This document shows, one piece after another, positions 1-9,952 of a stretch of 64,000 nt of DNA. This DNA is from Viridothelium virens (Eukaryota > Ascomycota > Dothideomycetes > Trypetheliales > Trypetheliaceae). The stretch spans positions 62,001 to 126,000 of the forward strand of contig ML991803.1 of assembly GCA_010094025.1 (NCBI GenBank), in the 5' to 3' direction. The notes under the pieces were generated by a model. It was not told where the DNA came from. It searched no databases and saw only the letters and a list, made by a program, of their open reading frames with translations. A program made the translations under genes and the position numbers. Position 1 is the stretch's first letter. Every line of letters starts with the position of its first letter.

Positions 1-1408
1 GGGATGGTCTCACTGTCTCCAACATGTCTGTATGTTTTAATTGCACAGGACTTCGGACAGTCAGATTTTCGTCATCGTCGTCTTCAGTTGTGTCTTCTTC
101 GACGACAGACTCGAACGTAGCAAAAGCTTTCAATCTCTCGGAAGAGAGCGCGCCAGCAAAGATGTCATTTGTCTGCCGTGGAAGTTGTAGCGCACTTTCA
201 GGGATCGAATCAAAATCATCGTCCCAGATATCATCGTCATTCTCTTCTGACGACCGGTATATTTTTGTGCTTTTCTGCGCGGCCGGATTTGACTCGATCA
301 GTTTACTTGGTGCCGGCGTTCTGAATTGCTCAGGAAGACTTCTGGACGGAGGCTGAGGGCTGAGCGAGATTGGTCGGGGATCCCGCCGTTGAGAGGATTC
401 AGGGGACTTGAGTTTATTGTTCCATTGCTTGACTTCCTTAACAGTCTCGTCGTATTGAGTTGGCTTGACCGGGACCTCTGCCTTGCCTGCACTGGCAATC
501 CATGGATGTTTGAGTAGCTTGCGTGCGGACACACGGAGATTGGGATCCTTTTGAAAACACTGCATTAAGAAGTCTCTAACGGCGGGCGATGCTCCATCTG
601 GCAGGGGAGGATGGTCATCATTGACAATACGAAACAAAGCCGGCATCGGTTGCAGCTGGTGATAGGGCGGCTTTCCTTCCAAAAGCTCAATGACAGTGCA
701 GCCCAAGCTCCAGATATCAGACGCGGTTGTTGCTCCAGAGAGCTCAATGACTTCTGGTGCCATCCAGTAGGGTGTACCCACCACACTGGCCTCGTGTAAT
801 CCCGTCGTTCGTGTGGCAACGCCAAAATCTGCAAGCTTGACCAACCCTTCTTTTGTAGTGAGGATATTCGCTCCTTTGATATCCCGATGGATCACACCTT
901 GCTCGTGGAGATATAGAAGACCATGGAGGACCTGGGACATATACAGAGCAACCAGATTTTCTGGAAATTTCCCAAAGTTTTTGCAAATGCTGTGCAGTGA
1001 TCCGTTCTCGCAGTATTCGAGGATGATATAGAGTGACTCCGCGGACTTGACAGATCCATGGTACTTCACAATGTTGGAGTGGTTCAGGTTCTTGAGCAGA
1101 TCAATCTCCAGCATAATGACTCTGAGCTCAGCTTTGGGCAGGTCTGCGAGCCTGACTTGCTTGACGGCCACCGTTTCCCCCGTGTTCCAATTCAGTGCTC
1201 TATAGACAGATCCAAATGCTCCTTTGCCCAGGCAATCGCCCAACTGGTAATCTTTTAACCCTTCGAGGTCTTGTGCCGCCCGTTGTGCAGCTCCGTCCTT
1301 GCTCGGTCTCGGTTCTCGACCTCCATCTTTCCCAGTTCTGGACGAAGCCGGTATTCTGTGTCCTGTTCCCCCTCCATTTGCTTTCTTGTCAGCACCTTGA
1401 GTCACCAT
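1..1408 (-). CDS. sepH: SepH/Cdc7-type septation kinase (3' end outside window)
   Basis: This is the serine/threonine kinase of the septation initiation network, which acts at the spindle pole body upstream of septum formation (SepH of Aspergillus, Cdc7 of fission yeast). The reading frame is open without introns from the ATG at 1408 to the window edge, giving about 469 residues of a protein usually well over 1000 residues long. A short Gly/Arg-rich leader of about 49 residues precedes the kinase domain. The glycine loop (GKGAFGSVY) follows near residue 60, the catalytic HRDIKGAN near 173-181 and the DFG motif near 194. The activation and APE region reads [13 protein letters not shown]. After the domain comes a low-complexity acidic and serine-rich linker. 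The ATG was chosen because it is the first one in frame and sits just upstream of the conserved start of the domain. Family assignment is very secure; the C-terminal part cannot be seen. Confidence 0.93.
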   Translation of the reverse strand, partial: MVTQGADKKANGGGTGHRIPASSRTGKDGGREPRPSKDGAAQRAAQDLEGLKDYQLGDCLGKGAFGSVYRALNWNTGETVAVKQVRLADLPKAELRVIMLEIDLLKNLNHSNIVKYHGSVKSAESLYIILEYCENGSLHSICKNFGKFPENLVALYMSQVLHGLLYLHEQGVIHRDIKGANILTTKEGLVKLADFGVATRTTGLHEASVVGTPYWMAPEVIELSGATTASDIWSLGCTVIELLEGKPPYHQLQPMPALFRIVNDDHPPLPDGASPAVRDFLMQCFQKDPNLRVSARKLLKHPWIASAGKAEVPVKPTQYDETVKEVKQWNNKLKSPESSQRRDPRPISLSPQPPSRSLPEQFRTPAPSKLIESNPAAQKSTKIYRSSEENDDDIWDDDFDSIPESALQLPRQTNDIFAGALSSERLKAFATFESVVEEDTTEDDDDENLTVRSPVQLKHTDMLETVRPS

Positions 1409-2181
1409 TGCCGTGGGAGAGCGCAGGAGGGTTTGTGAGAGACAAGGTTGCGTAGCGGTCGTCTCAAGCCGTCGGCGCGATGGAGGGACGACGTTTACCC
1501 CTCCCACACTTCATAGCAGAGCTGATCGAGGTGGAAGGGATCTGAATGGCTCTGGAAGATCCTCCGGCAGGCTTTGAGGGGCCAGAGTGCCGCGGAACGG
1601 CAGTCGTGAGAAACGTTACGGGTACGCACGCGACAACAGAGGCACCATGCATTGGTGATGACCCGGAAGGATTGTCGAGGTCAAGCTGCTAAATCAGGAG
1701 CTCGCAGAGCCCATTAGTGCTTCTGGGCCGCTTTTCAGCCGTTGCAACCACAAGAGGGTGGGGTGTGTTTCAGTTGTTCGAGGGGTACTCGGCGTGGATC
1801 ATGCGTCTCGAGTACATACGGAGTAGAGCAGTCGTGAACCTGTCTTCGGCTTCGGACTTTGAGCTCATATGCCCGACCCCACCAAAACAAATCGCGTCTC
1901 TGAGCTGAGGGCAAATAACAGAGGGGACGGTTCCTGTGAGCGGTACTGCTACAAAGATTCTATGTATTCACCATTTCATGATTATGCTATTCTAATGAGT
2001 ATGCCAGTCTAAATTCTATAGGCCCATTGGCCAGAAGCTGTCGTGCAGCACAAGGACCATCACTGGGGAGCTCCGGGTACCCGTGCGAAGTCTTGGGACT
2101 TTCGCGCCTTAATAGTTCGTACGTCCTTCAATGACTGCATTTCCTTTCGCAGGTAGGGATCGGTAAAATTCGAATCCCAGA
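1409..2181. other. Intergenic: sepH promoter and SDR 3' flank
   Basis: No gene was found here. The stretch lies upstream of sepH and downstream of the short-chain dehydrogenase, both on the minus strand. Short open frames are present but none looks like protein. Confidence 0.6.
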
Positions 2182-3387
2182 TCATCGTCCCGCTACCACG
2201 TTCAGCACCCCGCCATCAACAGCTATAACCTCGCCGTTCACGTATGCGTTCTTCGTAAGGAATAGCTATAACATACTAGTGAGCATCGCATCATCTTCTT
2301 CACACGTCAGGACAGGCGCATTTTACTTACTACAGCCTGAGCCATTTCCTCATCACTGCCAGCTCTCTGGGCCGGCACATCATGTCCCTTTGACATTACT
2401 TTCTCCGGAGGCAACTCGCTCTTCTGATCCGGTCCTGACTCTTTCGCAGTCATTTCGCTCGGAAAGTACCCAGGCGCAATACTGTTTACCCTCACCCGTA
2501 CCTTCTGAAACTCCGCACTCATTAGTCGGCTCAACTGGACAGTGGCGCCCTTTGCAGAGTTGTAGCTGAAGTGTCCCTGAGCATGACGCATAATACCGCT
2601 CATACTACTTATGACGATAACGGAGGCAGACAGATGGCCATGGGTCTCAGAGCCGGCTTGAAGAAGGGGGAGGAAGGCGACGGTGGTGAAATACACGGAC
2701 GTGACGTTGGTATTGTAATTCTGGTTCCAGACGTCTGGCGATTCTTGATTCCATAGCTTTTCCTTGAGACTTGGGGCGTGTTCTTCGTTGGGTTCCGCCT
2801 TCGTGCCTTGGATGCCTGCTGCGCAGACTTTCCAGCCGATAAGAATGTGAACCCTCCTATTGACGTTTGAGGGTCATACCGAGGAGATTGATGTGCTTTT
2901 CGCGCTTCGAAACCTCTGCTTCCACTTTCTCGAGATCATCCTTGTTCGTGACATCGCAAGGTCCAAGCCTAGTCCCCAGTTAGACCAGCTTAATGAGGCC
3001 ATAACTAATGGAGAGCATACGGTATTATTTCACCGCCTCCTTCTGGATTATGGGACTTCGCTGCTGTTTCTAAAGCTTCTCGTCCTACTATGACATCAGC
3101 CTATTTTTGTGTGCGCAAAATACCGATTCCACTGACGTCGCCCGAGTATGTATACTTTGGCACCTGGTCGTTCTTTAGCCACTTTCCTCGAAATTTCGTC
3201 ATCCAGAAAACTCACCGTTGGCAGCCAGGCATTGTGCAGCCATCAGTCCGATACCTTGGCGCTTTAGCCTATGAGTCCATTTGCAATAGATGTTCATCAG
3301 CGTACCTGATCCACCACCAGTAATGACACACACATAATCCTTGACTGAAAAGAGCTCTGAGGCTCTAAGAGCATGTGTGGGAGCCAT
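2182..3387 (-). CDS. Short-chain dehydrogenase/reductase, seven exons
   Basis: This is a classical NAD(P)-dependent short-chain dehydrogenase/reductase of 293 residues after splicing; its substrate cannot be read from the sequence. I infer exons at 3306-3387, 3216-3254, 3137-3163, 3021-3084, 2880-2968, 2331-2827 and 2182-2265. All six introns are GT-AG, 51-65 bp long, and phases match throughout. Splicing restores the Rossmann motif TGGGSGIG near residues 23-30, the cofactor segment ILGRRR and a CDVTNKDDL segment. The NAAG-equivalent is CAAG. Catalytic Ser lies in ISSMSG and the Tyr-Lys pair in YNSAK. The tail ends with the typical VDGG. It resembles the 3-oxoacyl-ACP-reductase-like (RhlG-like) branch of fungal SDRs, which is inference. 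The density of introns in so short a gene is notable. Confidence 0.85.
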
Positions 3388-4927
3388 TTTCGGAAAGGTA
3401 TGGGACGGAATTGAGACCTATGAGAAGCACGAGAGATCTATATAAAGAAGAGAGCCCTTGTAGACATCGAGAGCGCTAAAATTCACCTACCTTATTTCCC
3501 GTTGTTGTCTGTGATCCATCAAATGACGTCAGGAGCACATGTCCTGCAGAATCTCACCGCCCCATGCCCCTCGCGTCGTGCCTTGAACGCGTCCCAAATT
3601 GTAGAGTTTAGATCATCAGAAATATACACAATAGCAGACACGGACCTGATAATAATTAGACCTGAAATTGCAGAAGGATAATGGGACACCCACCAGCGGT
3701 CGGTGCTAGGCTTTTCGCTTGGAGTGTGGAGAGAAAAATTTGTTGATTCGGGAATTCTGTTTGAGTCTAAAACAAAAAACAGTTTTCCTTTTTAGGTAAG
3801 GTATGATCGCTGCCCTTCAAATGTTCGCAATGAAATGCCCTCATTAACAGCTTTCCCGTTTCTTTTGTCTTGCCCATATGTCAGTCTTGGATAGCTCTTG
3901 TATGACTTGAAACTGTTGTGTAAGATCGAAAGAAGCCCAGTGATACACACTCGGTAAGCAAGATTTCTACGAGGCTGGCTAAACACTTGTTAACGTAGAT
4001 GTAGACTCCCTATCTACGTTCATGCTATATTCGTCAACCTCAGATGAAGATTCTGCGCAGTGATTAGGAACATGTATACCGGCGTCAGAGTAGGTGAATG
4101 CTACGGAGATGGTGAGCATTATTGCTCACTTTACTGAATGGTACTGTACGAACAATCAGACGTAAGCCCGACCGCATTGCAGATAGCGCGAATGCATCAG
4201 ATAACGTAGCCCTATTCATTGACTCTTGCTTCCGGCTATTCGAAAACGGCCAGCGCTCAGCTATTCGCAGCCGACAAAACGAATCTGCCATGGAATAAGA
4301 AGAACATCTAGCCCTCTTCGCATTGTTCGCCTCGTTCGACAAATACGACAGATAGCACATGAGTAAAACTCCCCATTCATTGGAGCAACCATGCAGAGAG
4401 CAATGGCAGGCACGCTCGTTAGGCTCAATGATGATTTAACAAGGCAGACATTAGAAGATGGCGTAAGCGGAATACAAGCTAACTCTTTGACTATTTGAAC
4501 ACGATCTAGCGTTGCTCGTAAACCATCTACTCATTATATTACATGAATAATGTCCTTTCCTGACCTACGAGGATGACTGCTTGTTGTAATTCCCAGCTCT
4601 ACTCTCAACTCGAAAGCGATCCTCGGAAGCAATTCTGGAAGTGTCCTGACTGATGGTCCAGTAAGGACGAGTTTCAAGCCACCAATGTAGATGTGGCGAG
4701 TATTTGATGTTGCTAGATATCTGCGATCCGTATAATCATCTTGATAAGAATTTGCAAAGACCATTTCCAAGATTAGTGTCCTGCGTATACTTTTAGCGCC
4801 TGGCTTTCTGGATGCTAGCAGAGTACCTGATGGTGCTCCTGGGTGCTTCTGGAGGGGCGTGTTGGACTAGCTTCTGACTGCAACAGGCCTAAATGACTTT
4901 CTTAACGTTGATGAGCGCATCAAAGAT
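3388..4927. other. Intergenic 1.5 kb, no gene recognised
   Basis: This is upstream of the SDR gene and downstream of ICE2. Small open frames (for example minus-strand 4085-4360 and 4534-4770) show no domain, signal peptide or supporting splice structure. One perfect inverted repeat lies at 3992-4020. Confidence 0.5.
3992..4020. repeat. Perfect 9-bp inverted repeat with 11-nt loop
   Basis: AACGTAGAT at 3992-4000 is followed, after 11 nt, by its exact reverse complement ATCTACGTT at 4012-4020. It lies in non-coding DNA. It could be a hairpin or a dimeric protein-binding site; no function is claimed. Confidence 0.5.
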
Positions 4928-6340
4928 TCAGTCCATTTTCCAGTGGCTAGTCAAGCTACTATCGTCGTCGCCTTTCCCTAGATAGAGCTCCACGGTATAG
5001 AGGGCCATGGTACCTGCCAGATTAGCCCACCTCCAGATGTTGCCACCGGCATCTCCACCTTGGCTGGTCCACCATTCGCCTGGACCATCAGCACTTGCAG
5101 ACGCGAAATGCTGCATGAGAAGACTAGTGTACACGGCGATAAGTATACTGGGACTGAAGTAGCTGAGCAATCCTAGAATTTGGCCAAGACCATCACTGTC
5201 CTCCAGCGAAGGTTCTTGGGACAAGGCTCTAGCGCCAGACTCACGGACTACCGGGATGATGCGAGCACTAGCGTACATGACGAAAACCCGATAAGCCAGT
5301 GAAATAATAACGGAAGGCGTGACAGTCATGACTGCCGCAATGAAGAAGTTGAAAGCCGAGTGGACAGTGGATGGTAATGTAGATAGAGCGTGCATGATCG
5401 TCGAATATGACGCCATGATGATTGGAGGCAATGGTGGGAAGTCTGGCTGTGTAGGGGTATTCTCGGCGGCCTGCGATGCCACGTTTGGCTGGTAATCGGT
5501 GAAGATTTGGTAGATGCAAAGAGTGATATAGGCAAACTAGAAGTCGTCAGTTGTAATTTGTCAGATAACAGAGGGGTACGTACGAGCAACGAGCTTTCCA
5601 CCGGATTCCCTCTACCACTACCAATTCCCCAGGCCCCAAGAAAAATGACGCAGGTTATCGCAGCACCAATGAGGATGGCGTCGACGTTTCCAATATCTGG
5701 AAAGGTAGTAACTCGCCAAAGGAAGTACACGGAACTCGAAATTATCGAGGCGGCCATCATCAGGAGGCCGATCTGAGAACCGATAAGCCGCATAACATTA
5801 CTAATGGACCAAAGTACATACCATCCATGTGTCACCTCTTTCCCCGTTAACAAGCCATCGTGTTATCTGTCCAGCAGCTTGAATCACTAGGAGACTGCAG
5901 AATCCCTCTCCAAGCTGGAATAGAGGGGTCGAGTACCGCAGTAATATATCCCATGAGCCAACCAGAATGCTCTCAACAAAGCCATTCCTCCCAAAAAGCC
6001 ATTCGCTTATTGACTTATTTCCAGCTCTTTTGTAGTTGAACGTCCGCTCAACCCAGCCGTTGCTGTTTTCAGAATCGACAGAGAATTTGTTCAAGCTCCA
6101 TATCATCAAAGCAGGTATCACGAACCATTGCGACCAGCCAACAAGCTTGAGGAGGGCGTATCGGAATCGAGAGGTAGAAGGGGTTGCCAGCCGCAGGACA
6201 GAGAAAAGGAAATAGAATATAGCCAGTGAGAGCGAAAAAGCAAGGCCGCACTCTCTTCCGCCTACGTCGAATGCCAAGGGTATCGTGAAGACAATGTAGA
6301 ATAAGAACAAAATAGCTGCCAAGACTCGGAAGATCCACAT
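4928..6340 (-). CDS. ICE2: ICE2-family ER membrane protein
   Basis: This is a multispanning endoplasmic-reticulum membrane protein of the Ice2 family, which in yeast supports cortical ER inheritance, ER-plasma membrane contacts and lipid-droplet/ER lipid flow. I infer exons 5822-6340, 5584-5772 and 4928-5536 with two phase-0 GT-AG introns of 49 and 47 bp, giving 438 residues (the yeast protein is 491). The N-terminus MWIFRVLAAILFLFYIVF is a membrane segment followed directly by the family hallmark IPLAFDVGGRECGLAFSLSL. At least seven further hydrophobic segments follow, ending in an acidic tail (GKGDDDSS). It is divergent from the MYG1-like gene across an 821-bp shared upstream region. The start is the first ATG and fits the family N-terminus. 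Assignment rests on motif memory and topology. Confidence 0.85.
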
Positions 6341-7161
6341 TCGCGCGGGACTTGCACGCGTTCAAAGCGCGCCTAACGCATTGGGTGGCGTTTCGAGATC
6401 CCCAGTGGGCAGCAAAATGCACTGGAGCTGCGCCCACAGAGCATAGAAGTACTCCCGTAGTCCAGTGGCAAGACGTGCGTTGAGGCTTTGTACGCCAGGA
6501 CTGATCAAGGGCAGACCCTGCTATCTTTGTCTTGCATGTGCTCGAAAGTTGAAAGGAGTATTCGAATGGACGGCCACAGGAGAGATTTTCCAAACCAAGA
6601 CTTCAGAAACTGAAGGCTGGATGTCGTCGATAGAGCCAAACTTGGCTTTTAAGCGGACTTCAGTCGACCTCGTGGGAAGAGCGGTGGGCTTTCAACAAGT
6701 CGGCCCTGTCGCGTGCTCTCGCGGGGATCGAGGCCCTAGACCTGCAGTCGGAGTTAAAGTTGGCTGGTTGGTGCAAACAGCCGCGTCGTCGCATGAGAAC
6801 CTGTCTTAGCGGGAAAGATGACGGCTTCGAGGCTCTGAGGTTATTGTCAATGATCAGTGAGTGGTCGCCGAAAAAAAAAAGATGCGTATTGCCAATTTCC
6901 CATACCTTGGAAAAGCCAGCTTGAGGGCTTGGCAGGCAGGCGGAGCGGAGATTTCTACGGGGCACTTCGCGCCGAACCCGTTCCAACAAATTGCGCTTCT
7001 CCATAGAGCTTACTACCCCAGTTCAAGCTTCTCACAATCAGTGAGGTGCATGACAAAAAGAGGGCAATCACTGCATCGCTCTATCCATCACCGAACAAAT
7101 TGCGCACTAACGCAAGCAATTGACCCTACCACTACACATTAGAGCTGGAAGGAGTTTATGT
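6341..7161. other. Divergent intergenic region ICE2 / MYG1
   Basis: This is the shared upstream region of two divergent genes. I checked 6440-6530, where a tRNA-like D-arm word occurs, but no T-arm or acceptor pairing supports a tRNA. Nothing else was recognised. Confidence 0.5.
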
Positions 7162-8399
7162 ATGCGTCATATATGGATAGCGGCTCATAGTACTTTGATA
7201 CTGCTCGCAAAAGATCCAGGCATATCCAAGTCTTTCCCACTTTCTAAAGGTTCTGTACTCGTACAGCACGGTCGCTCTCGTTACGTTCTCACTACGGCTG
7301 AGTCACTAGCTAAACGGCAGAAAATGTCTGCTCCCTTGATTGGGACGCACAAGTAAGCTGTCCTTGTGCTCATGATCTCGGGTTTTGCTCAACCGCCTCC
7401 AGTGGACATTTTCATGCCGATGAGGCTTTAGCGGTGTATCTTCTTCGCATGCTTCCCGCCTACCGAGACAGTACTCTTGTCCGCACGCGCGATCCTTCTA
7501 AACTTGACCAATGTCACACTGTTGTCGATGTGCACGGGAAGTACAGCGCCAATGCCAACTTGTTTGACCATCACCAACGTGAATTCAATACCACGTTTCC
7601 TGGACATGAGACAAAGCTCTCAAGTGCTGGCTTGGTATACATGCATTTTGGCAGAGATATCATTGCTCAAGTGACTGGCCTGCCAAAGGACAGCGAGGAT
7701 GCAGATGTTCTTTACAATAAGCTTTACGATTGCTTTGTCGAAGCATTTGATGCAAACGACAATGGCATCTCACAATACGACACAGCTCGGCTTACAAAAT
7801 CTGGCATCGAAAAGCGGTTTGACGATAGCGGATATAGCCTGGCTTCTGTCGTGAACAGATACAATCGACACTACGAGGACGATGCCGGTAAGAGCCCAGA
7901 ACAGCTTCAACTTGAGGAAGATCAACGCTTCCTTAAGGCCTCCACGTTTGTCGGGGAGCAATTTTTTGAGGAGCTTCAGGATAAATGGAAAGCATGGTTA
8001 CCTGCAAGAAAATCAGTAGAGCAATCTTTCGTGGAGAGGAAAAAATATGATGAACAGGGACGAATCATGGTTCTATCAGAAGGCATGCCGTGGGCTGATC
8101 ATCTGTATCAACTCGAGAAGGCCAGTGGAGAGCCCGACCAGAACCAGGTCTTATACGTACTCTTTCCAGAGAGCCAGGAAGCAGATTCAAAGTGGAGAAT
8201 ACGAGCTGTCTCAGTTGAGAATGCTGGTTTCACGAACAGAAAGGATTTACCTGACGCGTGGAAAGGGGTCAGAGATGAGGAACTGGATAAAATCTCAGGC
8301 GTCCCAGGTTGCGTTTTTGTGCATGCTTCGGGTTTTATTGGGGGCAACAAAACATTTGATGGAGCATTGCAAATGGCCCAAAAAGCCGTAAAAAGTTGA
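7162..8399 (+). CDS. MYG1: MYG1-family metal-dependent exonuclease
   Basis: This is a DHH-like metal-dependent phosphohydrolase of the MYG1 (UPF0160) family. The animal protein is a 3'-5' RNA exonuclease of mitochondria and nucleolus. I infer exons 7162-7352 and 7403-8399 with a 50-bp GT-AG intron, giving 395 residues. Splicing joins IGTHN to GHFHADEALAVYLLRMLP, the first metal-binding block. Next comes TVVDVHG, where relatives usually have DVGG, then the diagnostic FDHHQREF. The C-terminal half carries the expected GCVFVHASGFIGG near the end. The first in-frame ATG at 7162 gives a basic and hydroxylated leader that could be a mitochondrial presequence. An alternative ATG at 7324 (MSAPLIGTH) would give 341 residues, close to the yeast protein. 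Both starts may be used. Confidence 0.88.
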
Positions 8400-8848
8400 G
8401 GTAATGTCGAGCAAGCCTAGCAGCCTCTACAGGCGGAACAGATGTTTGTTTGTTTCTTGTTTCGGAACATCTTTGAACCATTGTGCGCAGAAACGTTTCC
8501 AATGTTGATCACGTCGCGCGTGTTGAAAGGTTCAATGGGGGCACTGGGGGTTTCAAAAGAGGGACCCCGAAGATCTTCAGGAACGCGCCCGGATTGAGCT
8601 AGAACGCGTGAAACACGCTAAGCCCTTCCTGTCAACACTTCTGCATTCCTCCGACTCCTGAACTCTTCAAACAGCCTGTCCCTACAACATCTTCGTCCAA
8701 CACGCTCTTTACATCACTCGGCTACCTTTAAGCCTGTCACTCATTTGAGATCTACACGTCCAATCCATCTACAGTCTTTACGACCACGCTTTTTGCTCAA
8801 GCTCTTTCAGCGTCTATTATTCTTACTATTACGCCTAATTCTTTCACA
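8400..8848. other. Intergenic: promoter of GPI protein gene
   Basis: The last 200 bp are pyrimidine-rich with CTTTACATCACTC-type runs typical of strongly expressed fungal promoters. No gene was recognised. Confidence 0.5.
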
Positions 8849-9516
8849 ATGTTCGCTAAGGCATCTCTCGTCTTCGCCCTATTCGCCGCTTCGGCCCAAG
8901 TCGCATTTGCTGTCCCTCCCTCCTGCCTACTCGATGCCATTAAGTAAGGCAATGTTCTCATGTTGGACAACGAACATGAAACTAATGTCGTTGAATTAGC
9001 ACCCAACCAAACTCGGCCGATCTGAAGTCCATCTGCGGTAAGAACGCCGGTGCTGTCAAGAGTGCTATCACCAGTGGCTGCGGCTCCAACATCGACGACG
9101 CCATGTCGGCTTTCAAGAAGGTCTGCTCAGGCGTAGACCCAACTGACGGCGGCAACTCGACCTCTACCACCAGCTCTTTGGGCGCTTCGGGCACTGGTAG
9201 CTCGGGCGGCACCATTGTCTACACGACCACCTTTTCTGACCCGGCGTGTTCTTGCACCAAGACTCAGGTTAAGACAACCACAGGTGCTGGTGCCGGAGCA
9301 TCTGGCTTCCCTATCCAATCCGCCTCAAACTCAACCGTCCCTATTGCACCCGCCCAACCTTCTGCTCCCAATGCCTCTAGCGGCGGTCGCTCCGGCTCTG
9401 CATCGGCTACCTCCTCTGGAGGTGTTGCCTCTTCGACTGGTGCCGCCAGCAGTCTCGAAATCAGCAGCTTTGCTGGTGTGGCCGTTGCGGCTCTTGGCTT
9501 TGCCCTTGCACTGTAG
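8849..9516 (+). CDS. Small GPI-anchored cysteine-containing surface protein
   Basis: This is a predicted secreted, GPI-anchored cell-surface protein of 203 residues. Exons are 8849-8943 and 9000-9516 with a 56-bp GT-AG intron that restores DAINTQPNSADLKSIC. A clear signal peptide (MFAKASLVFALFAASAQVAFA) is followed by an N-terminal domain with four cysteines (PPSC, SICG, GCGS, KVCS). A Thr/Ser/Gly linker with a CSC pair (DPACSCTK) comes next, then a Ser/Ala-rich stalk and a hydrophobic C-terminus (VAVAALGFALAL) that fits a GPI signal. The cysteine count and spacing do not match the eight-cysteine CFEM domain, so I do not call CFEM. Relatives are common in filamentous ascomycetes; a specific role is unknown. 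It is likely abundant, given the pyrimidine-rich promoter. Confidence 0.8.
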
Positions 9517-9952
9517 AGGAAGGCACAATAATACTTGCTGTTTTGGAGGTCGGACTATGATGGTTGGAGGTATGAGCAGCGTGCTGGAGAGGACTTCGTT
9601 TCTTATAGACTTGGGCTACTTCGAATGGTTGCATTGGAGATAGTTGCTTTTTGGCTGAACGCTTTACTATTTCATTGGAACTGGTGGACATCACACCAAG
9701 GGGTGTATGGTAGCGCATAGCTTCTGTGTCCATGTGTGATCTAATCTATTGTTCTGATAATGAGAATTTCGGACTTCAGTTATGCTTCAACTCCCTGTGA
9801 GCGTGTGAAATTTGTATTCTGTGTTGGCTTTCACCCAACCAATCGGCGCTCCTCCGATAATTTTTGGGAGAAACTCATAATTTACCACGTTATCCAAAGT
9901 TCTGCTTGCGATCGTCAATTGAGCATTCATTGCAGCCCTCACCTCCCTCGCA
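9517..9952. other. Intergenic, nothing recognised
   Basis: This is the 3' flank of the GPI protein gene and the upstream region of the aconitase gene. No motif worth naming was seen. Confidence 0.5.

Noticed and set aside
6440-6530. tRNA-like word (TAGTCCAGTGGCAAGAC) near the ICE2 5' side
   Set aside because: No T-arm consensus, no acceptor-stem pairing and no plausible anticodon arm were found downstream.
8849-9516. CFEM effector call for the small cysteine GPI protein
   Set aside because: Cysteine number and spacing do not fit the eight-cysteine CFEM pattern.
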